Shown here: piece by piece, positions 56,882 through 64,000 of the stretch | Position numbering within the stretch: position 1 is the stretch's first letter | Layout of the letters: the number at the start of each line of letters is the position of its first letter | Assembly (NCBI RefSeq): GCF_900119085.1 | Contig: NZ_FPIQ01000006.1 | Coordinates: 62,001-126,000 of the forward strand | Direction: 5' to 3' | Source: Nitrosovibrio sp. Nv17 | Lineage (GTDB): Bacteria > Pseudomonadota > Gammaproteobacteria > Burkholderiales > Nitrosomonadaceae | Length of the DNA stretch: 64,000 nt | Notes under the pieces: generated by a model | Told to the model about the DNA's origin: nothing | The model's database searches: none | Seen by the model: the letters and a program-made list of their open reading frames with translations, nothing else | Program-made: the position numbers and the translations under genes

Positions 56882-58064
56882 TCTGCCAGACAGCGGCGGC
56901 CATTTCGGCCCCTATGGCGGCGTATTCGTCGCCGAGACGCTGATGGCGGCGCTGGAGGAACTGCGCGCCCAGTACGAACGCTACCGGCACGATGCCGATT
57001 TCCAGGCCGAGTTCGCCCACGAGCTGAAGCACTACGTGGGACGCCCCAGCCCCATCTATCATGCGAAGAGGTGGTCCGCGCGCCTGGGCGGCGCGCAGAT
57101 CCTGCTCAAGCGCGAGGATCTGAACCATACCGGCGCGCACAAGATCAACAACGCCATCGGGCAGGCCCTGCTGGCGCGGCGCATGGGCAAGCGGCGCGTG
57201 ATCGCCGAAACCGGGGCGGGCCAGCACGGCGTGGCGAGCGCCACGGTCGCGGCGCGCTACGGCATGGAGTGCGTGGTGTACATGGGCTCGGTGGACGTGG
57301 CGCGCCAGGCTGCCAACGTCTACCGGATGAAGCTCCTGGGGGCGGAGGTGGTGCCGGTGGAGTCGGGCTCGCGCACCCTCAAGGATGCGCTCAACGAGGC
57401 CATGCGCGACTGGGTGGCCCGCGTCGAGGAAACCTTCTACATCATCGGCACCGTGGCCGGGCCGCATCCCTACCCCATGATGGTGCGCGATTTCCAGGCC
57501 ATCATCGGCCGCGAGGCGATCGCGCAGATGCAGGAGGAATACGGGCGCCAGCCGGACGTGCTGATCGCATGCGTGGGGGGCGGCTCCAATGCCATCGGCC
57601 TGTTCCACCCCTACCTGGACACCGATGTCCGCATGGTGGGCGTCGAAGCCGCGGGCCTCGGCGTCGAAAGCGGGCGGCATGCCGCCACCCTGACGCAGGG
57701 CAGGCCCGGCGTACTGCACGGCAACCGCACCTACCTGATCCAGGACGAGAACGGGCAGGTCGCCGAGACGCATTCCATTTCCGCTGGGCTGGACTATCCC
57801 GGCGTCGGTCCGGAGCATGCCTGGCTCAAGGACAGCCGCCGGGCCGAGTATGCAGGCATCACCGACGAGGAGGCGCTCGCGGCCTTCCATGAGTTGTGCC
57901 GCTACGAAGGCATCATGCCGGCGCTGGAGTCGAGCCATGCGCTGGCCTATGCAGCCCGGCTCGCACCCACCCTCGATGCCGACCGGCTGCTGCTGGTGAA
58001 TCTCTCCGGCCGCGGCGACAAGGACATGGCGACCGTGGCCTCCGCCTCCGATCTCACGCTCTGA
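56868..58064 (+). CDS. trpB: Tryptophan synthase beta subunit
   Basis: This 398-residue PLP enzyme joins indole and serine. The Schiff-base Lys is in [11 protein letters not shown], and [30 protein letters not shown] and [16 protein letters not shown] are hallmarks. GTG 56868 is the start and lies within the trpF end. The PLP phosphate loop and the C-terminal NLSGRGDKD motif are intact. Confidence 0.97.
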   Translation: MKVYDLPDSGGHFGPYGGVFVAETLMAALEELRAQYERYRHDADFQAEFAHELKHYVGRPSPIYHAKRWSARLGGAQILLKREDLNHTGAHKINNAIGQALLARRMGKRRVIAETGAGQHGVASATVAARYGMECVVYMGSVDVARQAANVYRMKLLGAEVVPVESGSRTLKDALNEAMRDWVARVEETFYIIGTVAGPHPYPMMVRDFQAIIGREAIAQMQEEYGRQPDVLIACVGGGSNAIGLFHPYLDTDVRMVGVEAAGLGVESGRHAATLTQGRPGVLHGNRTYLIQDENGQVAETHSISAGLDYPGVGPEHAWLKDSRRAEYAGITDEEALAAFHELCRYEGIMPALESSHALAYAARLAPTLDADRLLLVNLSGRGDKDMATVASASDLTL

Positions 58065-58073
58065 TCCTCCCTC

Positions 58074-58879
58074 ATGTCACGTATCGCGGCAGCGTTCGAT
58101 CGGTTGCGCACCCGGGACAGGAAGGCGCTGATTCCCTTCATCACCGCGGGCGATCCCGGGCCCGGCGCGACGGTGCCGCTGATGCACGCCCTGGTCGACG
58201 CGGGGGCCGACATCCTGGAACTGGGCGTGCCGTTCTCCGACCCCATGGCCGACGGGCCGACCATACAGCGTTCATCGGAGCGGGCATTGCGCCAGGGCGT
58301 CACGCTCGACGGCGTGCTGGCGATGGTCGAAGCATTCCGGACGCGCGACACATCCACGCCGGTGGTACTGATGGGCTATGCCAATCCGATCGAGGCGATG
58401 GGGCACGAGGCTTTCGCGGCCCGGGCGCAGGCCTGCGGCGTGGACGGCGTGCTGACGGTGGACTACCCGCCGGAGGAATCGGGAGAATGGACCGGGCACC
58501 TGGAGCGGCACGGGATCGACGCGATCTTCCTGCTGTCGCCGACGACGCCGGCGGCGCGCATCGAGCGGGTGGCCGGCCTGGCGCGGGGATACGTCTACTA
58601 CGTTTCGCTGAAGGGCGTCACCGGTGCGCCCACGCTCGACCTGGATGACGTCGCCGACAAGCTGGCGCGGCTGCGTGCGCGCATCGCCCTTCCCATCGGC
58701 GTCGGGTTCGGCATCCGCGACGCCGCGACGGCGAAGGCGGTCGCGAAACTGGCCGATGCGGTGGTGATCGGCAGCCGCATCATCAAGGAGATCGAGGGCT
58801 CGTCCGAAGAGAATCTGCTGGAGAACGCATCCCGCCTGGTGAGGCATCTGCGGCATGCGATCGACGAGGTATCCGTTTC

Positions 58880-58883
<4 letters not shown>
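58074..58883 (+). CDS. trpA: Tryptophan synthase alpha subunit
   Basis: This 269-residue barrel subunit releases indole from indole-glycerol phosphate and passes it to TrpB. The catalytic Glu is in [10 protein letters not shown] and the Asp in the LTVDYPPEE loop, and the phosphate site is IGVGFGIRD. It starts 9 bp after trpB and its stop overlaps the accD start by 4 bp. Confidence 0.96.
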
Positions 58884-59749
<866 letters not shown>

Positions 59750-59812
59750 GCCGCAGCCCCGGCGTGGCCGCACCGGCGCCGCGCCCGCGCTGAGGAAGGG
59801 AGGAAGCCAGCC

Positions 59813-61141
59813 GTGGAGCCGGGCGCCGGAGCGGCGGGTGCGCAGGCGGCGCTGCCCGCGACCCTCGAGGGCTGGCTCGCCTATCTCGAGCGGCTGCATC
59901 CCGCGGCCATCGACATGGGGCTGGCGCGCGTGGCGCGCGTCGGGGAGGCGCTGGGTCTGGCGCCCGCGTTCCCGATCGTCACCGTCGGCGGCACCAACGG
60001 CAAGGGGTCGGTGTGCGCCATGGCGGAGGCCATCCTTGCCTGCGCCGGCTATCGCGTGGGCTGCTACACCTCGCCGCACCTCCTGCGCTACAACGAGCGC
60101 GTGCGCCTGGGCCGCCGCGAGGCGGACGACGCCGCGTTGTGCGGCGCGTTCGCTGCGGTGGAGGCGGCCCGCGTCCGCTGCGGCGTCACGCTGACCTACT
60201 TCGAATTCGGCACGCTCGCGGCGATGCGGCTGTTCGTCCAGGCCGGGGTCGAGGCCGCGATCCTGGAGGTGGGACTGGGCGGGCGGCTGGACGCCGTCAA
60301 CCTGTTCGACGCCGACTGCGCGGTGCTGACCGGCATCGACTTCGACCACATGGACTATCTCGGCGATACCCGCGAGGCCATCGGCTTCGAGAAGGCGGGC
60401 ATCTTCCGGCAGGGCCGCCCCGCCGTCTGCGCCGATCCGGACGCACCCGACAGCGTCCTGCGACATGCCGACAGCGTGGGTGCGAACCTGCTGCGCATCG
60501 GTGCCGAATTCGGCTACTCCGCCAATGCGGCCGACGCGGCGCTGTGGGACTACCGCGGGCCCGGCGGCGGCCGCCGCGCGCTCCCGCACCCGGCCCTGCG
60601 CGGCGCATGCCAGCTGCGCAACGCCAGCGCCTGCCTGGCGGCCCTCGGCAGCCTGCGCGAGCGCCTGCCGGTGACCATGGGCGACATACGCCGGGGCCTG
60701 ATGGAGGCAGCGCTGCCGGGCCGGTTCCAGGTGTTGCCGGGCCGTCCGGCGACGATTCTCGACGTGGCGCACAATCCGGGCGCCGCCCGCGAGCTGGCGG
60801 ACAATCTCGCCGGTATGGGAAGCTGCCGCAGGACCTACGCCGTCTTCGCCATGCTGCGGGACAAGGACATCGAGGGCGTGGCGCGCGCCCTGGCGGACAG
60901 GGTGGACAGGTGGCTGATCGCCGGCACGTCCGCCCCGCGCGGCGCGACGGCGGATGAAGTGCGCCAGGCGCTGGCCGCCGCGGGGATAGGGAATCAGGAC
61001 ATCCTGCCGTTTCCCGATGTGGCTGCGGCCTACGCCGCCGCCTGCGGCGAGGCCGGCGAAGGTGATAGAATCTGTGTATTCGGTTCGTTCCACACGGTGG
61101 CCGATGTCCTGCGCTGCCGGAACGCAGCCGGATTCGGATAG
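59813..61141 (+). CDS. folC: Bifunctional dihydrofolate/folylpolyglutamate synthase
   Basis: This 442-residue enzyme adds glutamate to folates. The P-loop is VGGTNGKGSV, followed by YTSPHLLRYNERV and ILEVGLGGRLDAVN, with the magnesium and substrate residues. ILDVAHNPGAARELADNL begins the C-terminal ligase domain. Size is normal. It is followed by the SPOR gene, 25 bp downstream. Confidence 0.95.
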   Translation: MEPGAGAAGAQAALPATLEGWLAYLERLHPAAIDMGLARVARVGEALGLAPAFPIVTVGGTNGKGSVCAMAEAILACAGYRVGCYTSPHLLRYNERVRLGRREADDAALCGAFAAVEAARVRCGVTLTYFEFGTLAAMRLFVQAGVEAAILEVGLGGRLDAVNLFDADCAVLTGIDFDHMDYLGDTREAIGFEKAGIFRQGRPAVCADPDAPDSVLRHADSVGANLLRIGAEFGYSANAADAALWDYRGPGGGRRALPHPALRGACQLRNASACLAALGSLRERLPVTMGDIRRGLMEAALPGRFQVLPGRPATILDVAHNPGAARELADNLAGMGSCRRTYAVFAMLRDKDIEGVARALADRVDRWLIAGTSAPRGATADEVRQALAAAGIGNQDILPFPDVAAAYAAACGEAGEGDRICVFGSFHTVADVLRCRNAAGFG

Positions 61142-61166
61142 CGATCGGGAGGATCGGCGGAGTCTC

Positions 61167-61757
61167 ATGGCGAAGGCTGTCAACGAGGAAGAGCTTCAAC
61201 TGAGGAAGCGCGCGCGCCGGCGGCTGGTCGGCGCGGTGGCGCTGGTCCTCGTGGCGATCGTCATCCTGCCCATGATCCTGGACAACCAGCCGGCGCGGCG
61301 CAGCCAGGAGATCGACATCCGCATTCCTGCGGAAGACGCTGTGGAAGAGCTCCGTTCCAGCGTCGTTCCCGATGGCGGCGCCAATGCGCCGGAGACGGGG
61401 GAGGTCCGCGACGGCGAACAGGCGGCGGCTGCGCCCGCCGGGGCGCCCGTGGACGCTTCCCGTTCCAGGCCCCCGGCCACGGAGCGCAAGGCGCCGCCCG
61501 CCGCAGGGGCTGCTCCACCCGCCGCGGCCGGGGCATTCGTGGTGCAGCTGGGCGCTTTTTCCGATCCTGCCAAGGCCCGGCAGCAACAGCAGAAACTGGC
61601 GGCCGGCGGCCACAAGGTGTACACCGAGACGTTCCAGGGCGGAAAAGGCGAGATGACGCGCGTGCGCGCCGGCCCGTTCCCGACGCGGGAGGAGGCGGAG
61701 GGCGTGCGCGAGAAGCTGAAGAAGCTCGGGCTGGACGGGGTCGTCACGGAGAAATAG
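61167..61757 (+). CDS. SPOR-domain membrane protein (DedD-like)
   Basis: This 196-residue protein has a short cytoplasmic start, one transmembrane helix (LVGAVALVLVAIVILPMIL) and an Ala/Pro-rich linker. A C-terminal SPOR domain follows (FVVQLGAFSDPAKARQQQQK, RVRAGPFPTREEAEGV), which binds denuded septal peptidoglycan. DedD-type proteins help cell division and are usually found between folC and cvpA, as here. Confidence 0.92.
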   Translation: MAKAVNEEELQLRKRARRRLVGAVALVLVAIVILPMILDNQPARRSQEIDIRIPAEDAVEELRSSVVPDGGANAPETGEVRDGEQAAAAPAGAPVDASRSRPPATERKAPPAAGAAPPAAAGAFVVQLGAFSDPAKARQQQQKLAAGGHKVYTETFQGGKGEMTRVRAGPFPTREEAEGVREKLKKLGLDGVVTEK

Positions 61758-61768
61758 TTCGCGCACCG

Positions 61769-62323
61769 ATGGATTCGCTGCCCCTGACGCTTTTCGATTA
61801 CGCCGTGCTGGCCGTACTGGCCGTGTCCATCCTGCTCAGCATGATGCGCGGCGTGGTGCGCGAGCTGCTCTCGCTGGCGGGCTGGGTGATCGCATTCATG
61901 GTGGCGAACGCGTTCGCGGCCGGGCTTGCGCCCCTGCTGCCCGCTGCCGTCACCGGCGAGTCGGTGCGCCTGATGCTGGCGTTCGCCGCGCTGTTCCTGT
62001 CGGTGCTGCTGGCGACGGGGCTGGCCGCCATGCTGGTGTCGGCCCTGGTGAAGACCGCGGGCCTGGGTTTTGCGGATCGTTTCTTCGGCTTCCTGTTCGG
62101 CGCCTTGCGCGGCTTCCTGCTGGTGCTGCTGCTGGTGCTGGCGGCGGGCCTGACCGCCCTGCCGCAGGAGCCGTTCTGGCAGAAGGCCCTGCTGAGCAAG
62201 CCACTGGAGGCGGCGGCGCTGATGGCCATGCCCTGGCTGCCGCAGGATCTCTCGCGGCGCATCAGCTACGTCCGGCTGGATCAGGCCGGATATGGGCAAC
62301 ACACGGTGAGCGTGCAGGTATAA
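61769..62323 (+). CDS. cvpA: CvpA family membrane protein
   Basis: This 184-residue membrane protein has four hydrophobic helices ([60 protein letters not shown]). The CvpA pattern [16 protein letters not shown] at the N-terminus is conserved. It lies directly before purF, the arrangement for which the gene is known (colicin V production). Confidence 0.93.
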   Translation: MDSLPLTLFDYAVLAVLAVSILLSMMRGVVRELLSLAGWVIAFMVANAFAAGLAPLLPAAVTGESVRLMLAFAALFLSVLLATGLAAMLVSALVKTAGLGFADRFFGFLFGALRGFLLVLLLVLAAGLTALPQEPFWQKALLSKPLEAAALMAMPWLPQDLSRRISYVRLDQAGYGQHTVSVQV

Positions 62324-62408
62324 TCGGCATCCGTGGCGGCGCGCGGGCGGGAACATCCATTCGCTGGTGCCGGTACGGCGTCAATCGAATCTATTGCGGA
62401 GCACGACC

Positions 62409-63929
62409 ATGTGCGGAATCCTGGGCCTGGTGGCACATACTCCCGTCAACCAGCTGTTGTACGACGGCCTGCTGGTGCTCCAGCATCGCGGACAGGACGC
62501 AGCCGGCATCGTGACCGCGCAGGAAAGCACGTTCCACATGCACAAGGCCAATGGCATGGTGCGGGACGTCTTCCGCACCCGCAACATGCGTGCGCTGGCG
62601 GGAAACATGGGCATCGCCCACGTGCGGTATCCCACGGCGGGCTCCTCCGAATCGCCCGCCGAGGCGCAGCCGTTCTACGTCAACTCCCCCTTCGGCATCG
62701 TGCTCGGCCACAACGGCAACCTGACGAACGCAGCACAGCTCAGCCAGGAGCTGTTCCGCGAGGATCTGCGCCACGTCAACACCAACTCGGACTCGGAGGT
62801 GCTGCTGAACGTGCTGGCGCACGAGCTCCAGCAAGGCACCCGAAGCTGTCATCTCGACCCGGCCGCGATCTTCGCCGCCGTTTCGGGCGTGCACCGGCGC
62901 TGCCAGGGCGCGTACGCGGTGGTGGCGATGATCGCCGGCCACGGGCTTCTGGCCTTCCGCGATCCGCATGGCATCCGCCCGCTGGTGTTCGGCAGCGCGG
63001 ACACGGAGCACGGAACGGAGTACCTGGTGGCGTCCGAGAGCGTGGCACTGGACACACTGGGGTTCAGGCTGGTGCGCGACGTCGCGCCGGGAGAGGCGAT
63101 CTTCATCGACGCGGATGGAAACTTCTACAGCAGGCAGTGCGCGGAACGTCCCACGCGCAATCCCTGCATCTTCGAGTACGTCTACCTGGCGCGCCCCGAC
63201 TCGGTGATGGACGGCATTTCGGTGTACGAGGCACGGCTCAACATGGGCGAGAGCCTGGCCGACAAGATCGCCCGCACCATGCGCCACCTGGACATCGACG
63301 TGGTCATCCCGATCCCCGACTCCAGCCGCCCGAGCGCGCTGCAGCTGGCCAACCGCCTGGGCGTGAGCTTCCGCGAGGGCTTCGTCAAGAACCGCTATAT
63401 CGGCCGCACCTTCATCATGCCGGGGCAGCAGCAGCGACGCAAGTCGGTGCGCCAGAAGCTCAATGCCATCCGCGTCGAGTTCAGCGGCAAGAACGTGCTG
63501 CTGGTGGACGACTCCATCGTGCGTGGCACCACCAGCCGCGAGATCGTGCAGATGGCCCAGGGCGCGGGCGCGCACAAGGTGTACTTCGCCTCGGCCGCGC
63601 CGCCGGTGCGCTTCCCCAACGTCTACGGCATCGACATGCCGACCCGCAACGAACTCATCGCCACCGGCCGCGACGACGACGAGATCCGCCGCGAGATCGG
63701 CGCCGACCACCTCGTGTATCAGGAGCTCGACGCCCTCCTGGCGAGCGTGTCCCACGTCAATCCCGCCGTCAGGCGCTACGAGACCTCCTGCTTCGACGGG
63801 CGCTACATTGCCGGCGACGTCACGGAGGAGTACCTCGCAGTGATAGAGGCCCAGCGCAACGGCGGCGATCCGCCGCCGCGCACCGGATCGAGCACGCAGC
63901 TGGATCTGAACCTGGCCGCGGCGGACTGA
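62409..63929 (+). CDS. purF: Amidophosphoribosyltransferase
   Basis: This 506-residue enzyme begins purine synthesis by moving glutamine nitrogen to PRPP. The start at 62409 gives Met-Cys, with Cys as the glutaminase nucleophile (MCGILGLV). [18 protein letters not shown] and HNGNLTN lie in the glutaminase domain, and the PRPP loop is [16 protein letters not shown]. The [12 protein letters not shown] segment is intact. The upstream in-frame ATG would block the N-terminal Cys and is rejected. Confidence 0.97.
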   Translation: MCGILGLVAHTPVNQLLYDGLLVLQHRGQDAAGIVTAQESTFHMHKANGMVRDVFRTRNMRALAGNMGIAHVRYPTAGSSESPAEAQPFYVNSPFGIVLGHNGNLTNAAQLSQELFREDLRHVNTNSDSEVLLNVLAHELQQGTRSCHLDPAAIFAAVSGVHRRCQGAYAVVAMIAGHGLLAFRDPHGIRPLVFGSADTEHGTEYLVASESVALDTLGFRLVRDVAPGEAIFIDADGNFYSRQCAERPTRNPCIFEYVYLARPDSVMDGISVYEARLNMGESLADKIARTMRHLDIDVVIPIPDSSRPSALQLANRLGVSFREGFVKNRYIGRTFIMPGQQQRRKSVRQKLNAIRVEFSGKNVLLVDDSIVRGTTSREIVQMAQGAGAHKVYFASAAPPVRFPNVYGIDMPTRNELIATGRDDDEIRREIGADHLVYQELDALLASVSHVNPAVRRYETSCFDGRYIAGDVTEEYLAVIEAQRNGGDPPPRTGSSTQLDLNLAAAD

Positions 63930-63960
63930 CCGGAGCGGAAGCGATGCCTCATGAGCGGCG

Positions 63961-63977
63961 GTCGTTTGACAAACGAC
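63961..63977. repeat. 17-bp perfect inverted repeat after purF
   Basis: GTCGTTTG-A-CAAACGAC forms an 8-bp stem (8+1+8). There is no T-run, so it is more likely an operator or a promoter-region dyad of the gene to the right than a terminator. Confidence 0.5.
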
Positions 63978-64000
63978 CCGGGCGGGCGTAGCGTAGCAGC

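Overview
The window is about 64 kb of GC-rich bacterial chromosome; one sampled 60-base line in trpB is 67% G+C. The gene order truA-trpF-trpB-trpA-accD-folC-SPOR-cvpA-purF at the right end is typical of Betaproteobacteria and close relatives, so a betaproteobacterial host is the best guess. No rRNA or tRNA gene was seen, so the genus is left open.

1-9.8 kb: a type I restriction-modification island read on the minus strand, hsdM > dinD > hsdS > (ImmA/PIN pair) > hsdR. Cargo sits between the hsd genes. The ImmA/IrrE-PIN pair looks intact. Four other pieces are scars with internal or near-total deletions: the tail of a second hsdM, a HEPN/nucleotidyltransferase fusion, a TrlF-like PHP ATPase fragment and a GHKL ATPase fragment.

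10-31.5 kb: ordinary chromosome with several regulatory points of interest. These include a fluoride riboswitch before fluC, pyruvate kinase, a lipoprotein, malQ, an ada cluster with two 2OG-Fe(II) oxygenase-like genes, and a winged-helix regulator facing a fatty-acid desaturase across a 46-bp perfect palindrome. An aldehyde dehydrogenase, a tautomerase, an SDR, metY, a hydrolase, a hybrid histidine kinase with dps, a Fur-box-like site, an FMN reductase, a hemerythrin and an FmdE-like protein follow.

31.5-52 kb: the structural and lysis half of a short-tailed prophage. It holds spanins, terminase, P22-like portal, scaffold, N4-gp56-type coat, tail fibre, SAR endolysin and virion proteins. No integrase, repressor or replication gene is present, and the last phage gene ends abruptly. 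Inside it are an AT-rich two-gene insert with a polysaccharide-lyase-like protein, a tandem array of about 15 hairpin-forming ~60-bp units bounded by identical 33-bp direct repeats, and a self-promoted ribbon-helix-helix/coiled-coil gene pair.

52-55 kb: an AT-rich family 4 glycosyltransferase and an O-antigen-ligase-like membrane protein on the minus strand, then a small unknown gene. 55.4-64 kb: the housekeeping cluster for tRNA modification, tryptophan, fatty-acid, folate and purine synthesis. The best candidates for undescribed biology are the AT-rich phage cassette, the hairpin array, the 2OG/Ada cluster with altered metal ligands, and the RHH/coiled-coil unit.
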